From: JBGSST01 sp041736915
Lineage (GTDB): Bacteria; Bdellovibrionota; FAC87; UBA2466
NCBI GenBank assembly: GCA_041736915.1
Contig: JBGSST010000259.1
Span: 1 to 52,363, forward strand
Direction of reading: 5' to 3'
Length of the DNA stretch: 52,363 nt
The notes below the pieces were generated by a model that searched no databases, was not told the origin of the DNA, and saw only the letters and a list, made by a program, of their open reading frames with translations. Shown one piece after another: positions 34,036 to 41,163 of this stretch. A program made the translations under genes and the position numbers. The first letter of the stretch is position 1. Every line of letters begins with the position of its first letter.

Positions 34036-34083
34036 CTGGCCGATGTCGGCCGGAGCTTCAATGATATGGGCGGTCGGCTTTTT
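34036..34083 (+). promoter_or_regulatory. Hairpin-rich region between prs and rplY
   Basis: GGCCG (34038-34042) pairs with CGGCC (34047-34051) around ATGT. Overlapping it, GCCGA (34039-34043) can pair with TCGGC (34074-34078), which is directly followed by TTTTT. The two pairings exclude each other. This could be a weak prs terminator or an attenuator in the rplY leader. Confidence 0.35.
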
Positions 34084-34112
34084 GGATCGCTTTAGACAGT
34101 AGGAGTAAGCAA

Positions 34113-34778
34113 ATGGAACAGCACACGCTATGGGTTGAACCCCGTCAGCAGACCGGCAAGGGCGTAAACCGCAAGATCCGCAAATCGGGCAAGATCCCGG
34201 CGGTATTGTACGGCATGGGTAAAAGCCAAGCCGTCGTGGTCGATCCGACCACCATCACCCGTAACCTTTTGAACAAAGACGCCCGTAACTGGGTGTACAG
34301 CATCGAGGATGGCGCCCTAAAGGGTACGAACATCCTGATCAAAGACTGGCAGGTAGACCCGCTCTCCCGCCGTCTGTTGCACGTCGACCTTCTCGAGATC
34401 GACGTCTCCAAGAAGATTAAGGTCACGGTTGCCGTGAACTTCACCGGTAAGTGCATCGGCGTGGCCGAAGGCGGCGTGCTCAACATCATCGAGCGTACGA
34501 TCGAAGTGTTGGCCGTACCGAACAAGATTCCGAAGAGCATCGAAGTGGATGTGACCAGCTTGGCCATCGGCCGCTCGGTCCATTTGTCGGAAATCACGCT
34601 TCCGGAAGGTGTCGAGAAAGCCTCGCACTCCGATCCTACGTTGGTGGCCTGCGTGCCTCCGGCGAAGGAAGAAGACGCGACTCCGTCGCTCACCGCCGCT
34701 GCGGAACCCGAGGTCATTACGGCGAAGAAGCCGGCCGAAGGCGAAGAAGCTGCCAAAGCCGACGACAAGAAGAAGTAA
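34113..34778 (+). CDS. rplY: 50S ribosomal protein L25, CTC form
   Basis: 221 residues, with AGGAG 7 bases before the ATG. An N-terminal L25 domain (RQQTGKGVNRKIRKSGKIPAV, VLYGMGKSQ) binds 5S rRNA. A C-terminal TL5/CTC beta domain follows (IEVDVTSLAIGRSVHLSEI). The tail is low complexity, rich in Glu, Ala and Lys. Length and layout match the CTC (general stress) type rather than the short E. coli L25. It is in line with pth, the usual genomic neighbour. Confidence 0.95.
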   Translation: MEQHTLWVEPRQQTGKGVNRKIRKSGKIPAVLYGMGKSQAVVVDPTTITRNLLNKDARNWVYSIEDGALKGTNILIKDWQVDPLSRRLLHVDLLEIDVSKKIKVTVAVNFTGKCIGVAEGGVLNIIERTIEVLAVPNKIPKSIEVDVTSLAIGRSVHLSEITLPEGVEKASHSDPTLVACVPPAKEEDATPSLTAAAEPEVITAKKPAEGEEAAKADDKKK

Positions 34779-34784
34779 TTGGCC

Positions 34785-35414
34785 ATGCCTGGATATCCGC
34801 TCTCGGCCGTCGTTGGCTTGGGCAATCCAGGCTCCAAGTACGACAAGACCTTCCACAACCTGGGATTCTGGGTGGTGGACGAGCTTGCTCGTCGCTTGAA
34901 CGCCAAATTCAAAGAGAACTTTCAATCCGAGATTGCCGTCGTGGATTACCGCGGCGGCAAACTCGCTTTGATGAAGCCTCTGACCTTCATGAATTTATCG
35001 GGCGAGTCGGTTGGACCGGCCGCCCGTTTTTACAAGTGGCAGCCTGAAAGCATCCTGGTCATCAGCGACGATCTCGACTTGCCGGCCGGCGCACTACGCA
35101 TCCGTCCTAAAGGCGGTTCGGGTGGGCATAACGGTTTGAAGTCGATCATCCAGCACCTAGGCGCGCAAGATTTTCCGCGGATTCGGCTCGGTATCGGGCG
35201 CAACGAAAACGCGGGCGTTACCGGGCACGTGCTCGGTAAGATCGGTTCCTCCCAGAAGGAACAGTTCGAAACTTTGGCGAAGACGGCGGCCGATGCCGTG
35301 ATCGCCATGATGGATTTAGGAATGGAAAAGGCGATGAGCCAGTTCAATTCCACCGGCGAGGCAAAGCCTGAGCCCGAGAAGAAGAAACCTGAAAGTAAGG
35401 AAACTAAGTCATGA
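34785..35414 (+). CDS. pth: Peptidyl-tRNA hydrolase
   Basis: 209 residues from ATG 34785 (TTG 34779 is possible). Family motifs are AVVGLGNPGSKYDKTFHNLG, containing the catalytic His in FHN, then KPLTFMNLSG, VISDDLDLPAG and GGSGGHNGLKSI with the conserved Asn and His. It releases tRNA from prematurely dropped peptidyl-tRNA. The charged C-terminal tail after ~185 is longer than in E. coli Pth. Its end overlaps the ychF start by four bases (ATGA), which indicates translational coupling. Confidence 0.95.
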   Translation: MPGYPLSAVVGLGNPGSKYDKTFHNLGFWVVDELARRLNAKFKENFQSEIAVVDYRGGKLALMKPLTFMNLSGESVGPAARFYKWQPESILVISDDLDLPAGALRIRPKGGSGGHNGLKSIIQHLGAQDFPRIRLGIGRNENAGVTGHVLGKIGSSQKEQFETLAKTAADAVIAMMDLGMEKAMSQFNSTGEAKPEPEKKKPESKETKS

Positions 35415-36499
35415 GCATGAAGTGCGGAATCGTAGGTCTCCCGAACGTCGGTAAGTCGACGTTGTTCAATACGCTGGGATCGGCCAAGGCCGACGCGGCC
35501 AACTATCCGTTCTGCACCATCGAGCCCAACGTCTCGATCGTGAACGTGCCGGACAAGCGTTTAGAAAAAATCGCCGAGATGATCAAGGCCCAGCGGACGG
35601 TCTACGCCAACACCCAGATCGTCGACATCGCGGGCATCGTGAAGGGCGCCAGCAAGGGCGAAGGACTCGGTAATAAATTTTTGCAGCATATCCGCGAAGT
35701 GGATGCGGTCATTCATCTCGTGCGTTGCTTCGTGAACGACGACATCGTACACGTGAACGGCAAGGTCGATCCCGCTAGCGACATCGAAGTGGTAAACACC
35801 GAGCTGGTGCTGGCCGACATGGAAGCGATCGACAAGCGGCTCGACCGCGATCGCCGCGCCGCCAAGGCCGGCGACAAAGACGCCCGTAAGATGCAAGAGA
35901 TCATCGAGAAGCTGAAACCGCACATGGATGCGGGTAAGCCGGCTCGGTCTTTCCCGCTGGATGCGGAAGAAAAAGAGATGCTGAAGCCGTTGTTCCTGCT
36001 CACGATGAAGCCGATGCTTTACGTGGCGAACACGAGCAGCAAACCGGACGAGGCTCAGTACACCGACGTCGTTAAGAAAATCGCGGCTGACGAAGGCGCG
36101 CAGTTCCTCATCATCGACGGCGGAATGGAATCGGAGATTGCCCAGCTTCCCGAAGCGGACCGTGGCGAGTTCTTGAAAGAGATGGGCCTAGAAGAATCGG
36201 GCCTGAGCCGTTTCATCCACTCGACCTTCGAGCTGCTTGGTTTGTCGACGTACTACACGGCTGGCGTGAAAGAAGCCCGCGCGTGGACGATTCCCAAAAA
36301 CGCCAAGGCCCCGGTGGCGGCCGGCGTGATTCACACCGACTTCGAGCGAGGCTTCATCTGCGCGGAGACGTACAAGGCCGAAGACCTGTTCAAGCTCGGC
36401 AGCGAAGCCAAGATTCGGGAAGCCGGCCTCATGCGCCAAGAAGGCAAAGAGTACTCGGTACAGTCGGGCGACGTGATAACCTTCCGGTTCAACGTCTGA
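35411..36499 (+). CDS. ychF: Ribosome-binding ATPase YchF (OLA1 family)
   Basis: 362 residues, full length. It has G1 GLPNVGKSTLFN, G3-region DIAGIVKGASKGEGLGN, a coiled-coil insertion (~125-200) and a C-terminal TGS domain ending in VQSGDVITFRFNV. The residues in place of the G4 NKxD motif are NTSS, in line with the ATP preference of this family. The protein binds ribosomes and is linked to stress responses. The pth-ychF pair is a common conserved arrangement. Confidence 0.97.
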   Translation: MSMKCGIVGLPNVGKSTLFNTLGSAKADAANYPFCTIEPNVSIVNVPDKRLEKIAEMIKAQRTVYANTQIVDIAGIVKGASKGEGLGNKFLQHIREVDAVIHLVRCFVNDDIVHVNGKVDPASDIEVVNTELVLADMEAIDKRLDRDRRAAKAGDKDARKMQEIIEKLKPHMDAGKPARSFPLDAEEKEMLKPLFLLTMKPMLYVANTSSKPDEAQYTDVVKKIAADEGAQFLIIDGGMESEIAQLPEADRGEFLKEMGLEESGLSRFIHSTFELLGLSTYYTAGVKEARAWTIPKNAKAPVAAGVIHTDFERGFICAETYKAEDLFKLGSEAKIREAGLMRQEGKEYSVQSGDVITFRFNV

Positions 36500-36511
36500 T
36501 GTTTTTCAACG

Positions 36512-36576
36512 GGATTGCTTCGCTTCGCTCGCAATGACAACGTCATTGCGAGGAGCGGAGCGACGAAGCAATCTCG
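36512..36576. repeat. Inverted pair of ATTGCGAG dispersed repeats
   Basis: GATTGCTTCGCTTCGCTCGC lies head-to-head with GTCATTGCGAGGAGCGGAGC (continuing to AAGCAATCTC). They are separated by only a few bases, so the whole element can fold into one long hairpin. It is the same family as 22754-22847. It follows the ychF stop and may end that operon. Confidence 0.78.
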
Positions 36577-36592
36577 TTGCAGGGGGATTAAC

Positions 36593-37459
36593 GTGTCGCT
36601 AAGCGGATTTTCGATTCTGAGAAACGGGGTTCGGATGAACTACCCGTTTCTGGAATCACTCCGCTCGGCCCTGCCTCTGGTAGACGAATTCGTGCTGGGG
36701 CTTGGTGACAGCAGCGACGACACCGAAGCGCGGCTCGCGGAGTTGGCCCTCGAGTTTCCGGGGAAGTTGAAAGTATTTCACTCTCCATGGGAGACGAAGA
36801 ACCAGTCCGGCGGCAGTCAGCTGAAAATTCAAACGGACAAAGCGTTGGCCCAATGTACCGGCGAATGGTGCCTGTACCTGCAAGCCGATGAGGTACTGCA
36901 CGAAGCGGACTACCCCAAGATTCGCGCGGCGATTGCCGAAGCCGATCAGCGTCCCGAAGTGGAAGGGCTGGTCTTCGATTGGCTGCACTTCTATGGCAAC
37001 TACGACTACGTCATCTCCGGCCGCAGCTGGTACCGCCGCGAGGTAAGGGTGATCCGCAATGGGCGTAGCATCGAGTCGTTTCGCGACGCCCAGGGATTTC
37101 GCCTTAATGGCCGCCGGTTGAAGGCGATGGCGTCGGGGGCCCGCGTGTTCCACTACGGCCACGTGCAGAGCGTGGAGACCAACCTGGCGCGCCGGGAAGG
37201 CATGGCCACCTGGTGGGGCGAAGACTCCAAGCTCGACGATCCGCGTTTGCGCTATTTCCGGCACGTAGGCTTGAAACCGTTCACCGGCCCCCACCCCGCG
37301 GTGATGAAGACGCGCCTGCTCGATAATGCGAGATGCGTGAACCCCACGACCCGCCCGCGCGTGTGGACGTGGAAGGAATGGCGAGATCGTCTGACGCTGG
37401 CGTGGGAGTCACTAGTTCCCTACCGCATCGGCGAGTTCCGCAACTACGACTGGGCCTAG
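36593..37459 (+). CDS. Glycosyltransferase family 2
   Basis: 288 residues from GTG 36593, preceded by AGGGGG; an upstream ATG at 36515 lies inside the dispersed repeat and is rejected. The start VSLSGFSILRNGVRMNYPFL and the segment PLVDEFVLGLGDSSDDT match the WaaE/KdtX-like branch of GT2, and CLYLQADEVLHE carries the acidic pair that would hold the metal-nucleotide-sugar. It is a soluble cytoplasmic enzyme, probably acting in surface polysaccharide or LPS synthesis. It is not in an obvious polysaccharide cluster. The C-terminal ~80 residues are rich in Arg and Trp. Confidence 0.85.
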   Translation: MSLSGFSILRNGVRMNYPFLESLRSALPLVDEFVLGLGDSSDDTEARLAELALEFPGKLKVFHSPWETKNQSGGSQLKIQTDKALAQCTGEWCLYLQADEVLHEADYPKIRAAIAEADQRPEVEGLVFDWLHFYGNYDYVISGRSWYRREVRVIRNGRSIESFRDAQGFRLNGRRLKAMASGARVFHYGHVQSVETNLARREGMATWWGEDSKLDDPRLRYFRHVGLKPFTGPHPAVMKTRLLDNARCVNPTTRPRVWTWKEWRDRLTLAWESLVPYRIGEFRNYDWA

Positions 37460-37471
37460 GCCGCCGTCTGC

Positions 37472-37477
37472 TATCAT
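37472..37477 (+). promoter_or_regulatory. Possible -10 box for a leaderless transcript of the 37483 gene
   Basis: TATCAT ends 5 bases before the ATG at 37483. There is no Shine-Dalgarno sequence and no clear -35 element, so this is a weak call supported mainly by similarity to the arrangements before prs and the RHS gene. Confidence 0.3.
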
Positions 37478-37482
37478 GAAAC

Positions 37483-38190
37483 ATGCTCGAGATCTCAAAA
37501 CGTCCGGCCAGCGAAGCTGAGAGAACGGATCTGCGTAAGGCTACGCAGGGGCTATCGGTTGGGGCGCTGTCGTTAGGGGCCGCTATCGTTACCGCCCTGT
37601 CCGCATTTGGGGGGCTGTTCGTCGCGGTTCTGACGGCGACCGGCGTCTATGCTCTTTCGCGGTGGTTTCCTACGGTAGCCCCGATAAACGGAATCACGGC
37701 GATGTGGATTGGCCTCGGCGTCGGTACTTTTATTGGTATCTCGTATTTCATATGGCGGCTAAATAAAGGCCAGGGCCAGCGCCGTGCTTTGGCGCAACGT
37801 GATCTCGCGGAGAATCAGATCGAAGTATGCCGGGTGACCGCGGGTGGCTTTGCCCGTTGCCCTGCGTTTGAGGCCGGTGACGATTGGCCCGCTTGCTTCG
37901 TGGAGATCTCGCCTCACGAGCTCCTCTACCTTCAGGGGCGGTACCTAGTCGACGCTTTTCGCGACCGCTCGTTCCCCGCCAGCGAGTTTGAGCTAGCGCG
38001 CTGGCCGTATTCGCGGATCACGCTACGAGCACGCTCACTTTCCACCTCGCGAGCTCCCGAGCGGCGAATAGTCGGCGATGAGATCACCGACGAAGAGTGC
38101 TACGTGCCGGACGATACACAAGTCATCAACGCCACTTGGGCAAATCTGCCAGAAGTGCTTCGGCAGCTAAAGAGTGTCAAAAGGAAGTAA
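37483..38190 (+). CDS. Membrane protein of unknown function with two helices
   Basis: 235 residues. Two hydrophobic helices (~28-58 and ~68-92) are followed by a ~140-residue cytoplasmic domain with three or four cysteines and the phrases FVEISPHELLYLQGRYL and ELARWPYSRITLRARSL. No signal peptidase site is seen. I recognise no family. The helix hairpin plus soluble domain resembles bacterial PH-like membrane proteins, but no firm match is visible. It is convergent with the KAS III-like pseudogene. An AAAAGG/CCTTTT stem (38179-38199) spans its stop codon. Confidence 0.6.
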   Translation: MLEISKRPASEAERTDLRKATQGLSVGALSLGAAIVTALSAFGGLFVAVLTATGVYALSRWFPTVAPINGITAMWIGLGVGTFIGISYFIWRLNKGQGQRRALAQRDLAENQIEVCRVTAGGFARCPAFEAGDDWPACFVEISPHELLYLQGRYLVDAFRDRSFPASEFELARWPYSRITLRARSLSTSRAPERRIVGDEITDEECYVPDDTQVINATWANLPEVLRQLKSVKRK

Positions 38191-38204
38191 GTACCTTTTG
38201 AGAC

Positions 38205-39176
38205 TCAGTCTTTGACCTTGGTGAGGAGCGAAGAGCCCCACGAGAAACCGAAGGCACTCGACGACAGCAGCATGCGGTCGCCCTTTTTGATGCGGCCCTC
38301 TTTTTCGCGGGTCTTCAGTCCGAGATAAATATCGCTGCCACCGATGTGGCCGTAGTTCCGGTAGCTCGCGTGAATCTTGTCCAACGGAATGCCCAGCGCC
38401 ACCGCGAGGCGGGGTAGCAGCTTGTGGTCCGCCTGATTCATGAAGATGTGGGCGATGTCGGATGGCTTGAGCCCTTCTTTTTCGAGTACGCGGAGAATCC
38501 GTTGCGGATACTCGATGCGGTACTCTTCGGACAAAAGTTTTTCTTCGTCCTCATCGTCCCGAACCCACATCTTGTCTTCGCCCCGCAGGAGGTGGAGGCT
38601 GTCGGAGTATTCGCCCTTCGTGACGGAAGAGAAGGCACCGATCTCGTACTTATAATCTTTCTTCGAAATCAATATCGCGGTCGCGCCATCGGCAAAGCCG
38701 AAATACCGTTGTTGCGCGATGTTGGTGTAATCCACGATGCGCGAAAGCTGATCGGCCACCACGAGAAGGCCGTACTCCTGAGAGGTGTGCTGGCTCAAGA
38801 TGGAGCTCGCCACTTGCAGCCCGAGGTTGCCGCTGTTGCAGCCGTTCTGTACGTCGAACGCACACGAGCCAACCGCGCCAATCTGATTCTGCACCCAGGC
38901 CGCGGGCGACCACATCTGGCGCTGACTTACGCCACAGGATCCGAAGACGACCACCCCGATCTCTTTCGGAGAAATTCCGGCCGCGGCGATCACCTATTTG
39001 GCGACGGTGGCGGCATAGGGAATGATCTCTTGCCCCACTTCGAGCACGGGCTTTTCGTAGACGCCAATCTGCTCGAGCAGGTCGGCCGGGGCCACCCGCT
39101 GCTGTAGGGCAATGGACTCCACGGTCATGCGACCGAGGGGCACCACGACGTCCAATGAATGTATTCCGACTTTCAA
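38205..39176 (-). pseudogene. KAS III (FabH)-like ketosynthase gene interrupted by an in-frame TAG
   Basis: Starting at TTG 39176 (GGGGAGA just upstream), 60 codons are read to ..YAATVAK, then TAG at 38994-38996. The same frame continues (VIAAAGISPKEIGVVVFGSC..) to 38205. Together they make a ~322-residue thiolase-fold protein of normal FabH length. The nucleophile Cys is kept in FDVQNGCNSGN (codon 38838-38840). Where FabH has the His of PHQAN the sequence reads MNQAD (Asn, 38436-38438), and where it has the Asn of HGNTSA it reads YGHIGG (His, 38346-38348). A GTG follows the stop directly, but restarting there would lose an essential part of the fold. TAG ends other genes in this window, so it is a true stop. 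A recent nonsense mutation or a sequencing error are both possible. Confidence 0.8.
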
Positions 39177-39243
39177 ACTGTCTCCCCGTGCGGCCCGCCA
39201 AAGCGAAACCTAGGGCATCTTAACACACGCAACGCACTGCTTC

Positions 39244-39249
39244 ATTATA
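39244..39249 (-). promoter_or_regulatory. Consensus -10 box upstream of the KAS III-like gene
   Basis: A perfect TATAAT on the minus strand about 70 bases before the TTG start at 39176. The -35 region (TTAGAT at 18 bases) is weak. It suggests that the gene was, or still is, expressed from its own promoter. Confidence 0.45.
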
Positions 39250-39343
39250 TGGATTCGTTAGGACCCCATCTAAATGACGGGAATCCCATGGGGTTTCGTG
39301 ACGGACTTTCCGACACCAGTGCCAAAACGCGGCACCGCATCTG

Positions 39344-39404
39344 GGACCAAAAGGTATCCGTTACATCCAGTCCATGGACTGGATGTAACGGATACCTTTG
39401 GTCC
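39344..39404. repeat. Near-perfect 61-base palindrome without loop
   Basis: The left arm starts GGACCAAAAGGTATCCG, the right arm ends CGGATACCTTTGGTCC, and the centre is CAGTCCATGGACTG. All 30 bases of the right arm pair with the left; the only irregularity is one extra A in the left arm (39349-39352 AAAA versus TTT). The centre lies ~190 bases before the predicted start of the small RNA. It is a candidate binding site for a dimeric regulator or a cruciform-forming element. Confidence 0.95.
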
Positions 39405-39537
39405 GTAGGGGCGACATCAAAACGGTTCATGAATTTTTCGGCCCGTTTTGGGCCCCGGGGCCGACATTTGGTGTCAAAAGGCGCCCTAAAATCGGGAAAC
39501 TAAGAACCGCTCACGCTCAGTGGCCGACCGTGCACTC

Positions 39538-39553
39538 TGGCACGCGACTTGCT
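39538..39553 (+). promoter_or_regulatory. Sigma-54 promoter
   Basis: TGGCACG (39538-39544), four bases, TTGCT (39549-39553). This matches the sigma-54 consensus TGGCACG-N4-TTGCW at every position, with GG and GC spaced by exactly 10. By base composition alone such a match is expected about once in several megabases. Transcription would begin near 39564. No protein gene starts downstream on this strand before the terminator. Confidence 0.8.
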
Positions 39554-39563
39554 CACACCATGT

Positions 39564-39717
39564 ATACAAGAGAGGTCGTCAAGAGACGGACCTCCGGGAG
39601 AAAAAAAATTCATGTCACAAAGCCCTCGGGTGCAAAGCTAACCAATTTTCTAGCCTTTAATCTCACCAAATTCTTTCCGAGGAGCCTCAGGTTGCACCAC
39701 CTGAGGCTTTCTTTTTT
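39564..39717 (+). ncRNA. Predicted sigma-54-dependent small RNA (~150 nt)
   Basis: Bounded by the sigma-54 promoter just upstream and a strong rho-independent terminator at its 3' end. The 5' part can fold as AGGTCGTC-AAGA-GACGGACCT with one bulged base; the middle is A/T rich and mostly single stranded; the 3' end is the terminator stem and U-run. A nine-codon frame (ATG 39612 to TAA 39641, MSQSPRVQS) follows GGGAG by 11 bases, so a tiny peptide is possible. I recognise no known RNA family. Both edges are inferred from signals, not transcripts. Confidence 0.55.
39683..39717 (+). terminator. Rho-independent terminator, plus strand
   Basis: AGCCTCAGGT (39683-39692) pairs perfectly with ACCTGAGGCT (39699-39708) around a 6-base loop, followed by TTCTTTTTTT. 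Read on the minus strand the stem has no T-run after it, so it does not serve the minus-strand glycosyltransferase that ends at 39718. It therefore ends a plus-strand transcript. Confidence 0.88.
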
Positions 39718-40854
39718 TCAGCGCTGCCGGCGCAACTCATCGAGTGAGTAAAACGTATCGCGCCACTTGATGCCGCCGAGAAGCAGCGTCTTGCCGACGG
39801 CGTTTACGATCATCCACAGATGAATCGCTGCGCCCACGGGGAAAAAGATTCCCATCACGCGCGACTGTCCCGTGCGGTGAGCGGAGAAATAGTAGGCCGC
39901 GATCATCAATAGCCACATTCCGATCCAGCACAGCCGCTCGGCGCCGGTGGCTACGAAGGTTCCAATGGCCGGATAGATGTTGAGAAAGAACACGCCGAAG
40001 CACGCGGCCAGGGTTTCCGAAATCCGGTACTTGAAGCCGGAGAACATGTTCTTCTCGAGGCCGCGAATCATTTCGCGCAGGGTAGGGTACCACTCCACGT
40101 AGCTCGTACCGATGCCCCAGAGAAGCTCCTGGCGAAAGCCCGCGAGCTTTAGACGGCGTCCCAGCTGTAGGTCGTCATCGGGCCGCAGCGAAAAGGTGGT
40201 GAAGCCACCCAGGGCGTCCAGGGCCTTACGGCGAACCAAGTTGAAGCCCCCTACACCGACGAACCGTTTGCTCTTCGGATCGGCCGCCTTCCACGGACGG
40301 TAAGCCATGGCGAAGTAAACGCCGAAGATGCCCACCGAAACATTGAGCCAAAACCCCTTCACGCGAATCTCGGGAAGTAGCGGAACGTGGTCGAGCTTCT
40401 CGTTCTGGAGAAAAGTGACGCCCCGGCGAAGCGCCTGCGGCTCGAACACCACATCGGCATCGGTAAAGAGCACTAGCTCCGAATCGGTAGCCAGATAGCC
40501 GCGCTGTAAAGCGTGGTTCTTGCCAAGCCAGCCCGCGGGTACCTCGGTGAGATTCAACACGGTCAGCTCCGGATGACGGCTCGCCATCGCCTGCAGAATG
40601 GGGCCCGTGCGATCGGTAGAGCGATCGTTCACCACGACAATCTGCTTAGCTGGGTAGTCGATCGCCAAAACCGATTGCAGCGCCTCTTCGATGTTCTTCT
40701 CCTCATTGCGGGCGGCAATCACGATGGCCACCTTGGGATAAGGCCCCTCGCTGGGCTTTACGTCTTTCAACCAACGCACGCGGTAACCGCCCACTAGACA
40801 GTCAACGGAGGCGACTAAAGCGATGAAAAAAAGAATGAGGGCGAAGTAGAACAT
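39718..40854 (-). CDS. Membrane-bound glycosyltransferase family 2
   Basis: 378 residues with an N-terminal helix (1-22) and three or four C-terminal helices. The GT-A core shows VAIVIAARNEEKNIEEAL, VVVNDRSTDRT, the metal-binding FTDADVVF (DxD type) and RPDDDLQLGRRLKLAG followed by the acceptor-side region. It resembles hopene-associated HpnB-like and ceramide/carotenoid glucosyltransferase-like enzymes, which glycosylate membrane lipids on the cytoplasmic face. The acceptor is unknown. It is last of three minus-strand genes, 9 bases after the Rieske ferredoxin gene. Confidence 0.82.
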   Translation of the reverse strand: MFYFALILFFIALVASVDCLVGGYRVRWLKDVKPSEGPYPKVAIVIAARNEEKNIEEALQSVLAIDYPAKQIVVVNDRSTDRTGPILQAMASRHPELTVLNLTEVPAGWLGKNHALQRGYLATDSELVLFTDADVVFEPQALRRGVTFLQNEKLDHVPLLPEIRVKGFWLNVSVGIFGVYFAMAYRPWKAADPKSKRFVGVGGFNLVRRKALDALGGFTTFSLRPDDDLQLGRRLKLAGFRQELLWGIGTSYVEWYPTLREMIRGLEKNMFSGFKYRISETLAACFGVFFLNIYPAIGTFVATGAERLCWIGMWLLMIAAYYFSAHRTGQSRVMGIFFPVGAAIHLWMIVNAVGKTLLLGGIKWRDTFYSLDELRRQR

Positions 40855-40863
40855 CGATCGTTC

Positions 40864-41163
40864 CTAAACGTGAAGCGTTAGCACTCCGTCGCTCTCGGTG
40901 ACGGAATAGGTTTTGAGGTTTCGGTTCACCGGGCCGGATAGCACCTTGCCCGTGGCTATATCGAAGCTGGCCTGGTGCCAGGGGCAGGTTACGCAACCAT
41001 TCTCCACTTTGCCTTCGGACAGAGGCCCGCCGCGGTGGGGACACAGCTCTTCGATCGCAAAAAACTTTTCGCCAACCTTGAAGATGGCGACGGGTTTGTC
41101 CGCCTGCACGAGTAGGCGCCCGCTGGCCGGAAAAGCGGAGACTGGTCCCAGCTCTACCGTCAC
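40864..41163 (-). CDS. Rieske-type [2Fe-2S] ferredoxin
   Basis: 99 residues from GTG 41163, overlapping the upstream stop (GTGA). The cluster ligands are in CPHRGGPLS and CPWHQASFD, the C-x-H..C-x2-H pattern of soluble Rieske ferredoxins related to NirD and BphF-like proteins. There is no membrane anchor or signal peptide, so it acts in the cytoplasm. The oxygenase or reductase partner is not encoded nearby. Its neighbours are a thioredoxin-domain YyaL-like protein and a glycosyltransferase, an unusual combination. Confidence 0.92.
   Translation of the reverse strand: MTVELGPVSAFPASGRLLVQADKPVAIFKVGEKFFAIEELCPHRGGPLSEGKVENGCVTCPWHQASFDIATGKVLSGPVNRNLKTYSVTESDGVLTLHV

Larger units (their letters stand above)
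39202..39717. other. Non-coding regulatory region of about 500 bases
   Basis: No convincing protein gene. From left to right it holds a minus-strand -10 box, a 61-base palindrome, an AAAACGG/CCGTTTT inverted repeat (39419-39449) enclosing TTCATGAA, a 12-base palindrome GGCCCCGGGGCC (39451-39462), a sigma-54 promoter and a predicted small RNA with terminator. Palindromic content is far above that of other gaps in the window. Confidence 0.8.

Noticed and set aside
32991..34061. A 356-codon open frame on the minus strand across prs
   Set aside because: It is antisense to a perfectly conserved prs gene and its product looks like a GC-rich shadow frame.
36515..36592. Earlier ATG start for the family 2 glycosyltransferase
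   Set aside because: The extra N-terminus is a translation of the dispersed repeat; GTG 36593 has AGGGGG upstream and begins where the family begins.
39159..39503. A 114-codon plus-strand open frame starting inside the KAS III-like gene
   Set aside because: It reads through the 61-base palindrome and matches nothing I recognise; the region is better explained as regulatory.
39598..39650. TGCAAAGC in the small RNA looked like part of a c-di-GMP-I (GEMM) riboswitch
   Set aside because: The paired upstream GGCAAACC-type segment, the GNRA-capped stem and the downstream conserved blocks are missing, so only a short chance similarity remains.
39683..39717. Terminator of the minus-strand glycosyltransferase gene
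   Set aside because: On the minus strand the stem is not followed by a T-run, whereas on the plus strand it is, so it belongs to a plus-strand transcript.
39398..39751. A 117-codon plus-strand open frame across the non-coding gap
   Set aside because: It runs through the sigma-54 promoter, the terminator and into the opposite gene, has no plausible ribosome binding site, and its product has no recognisable feature.
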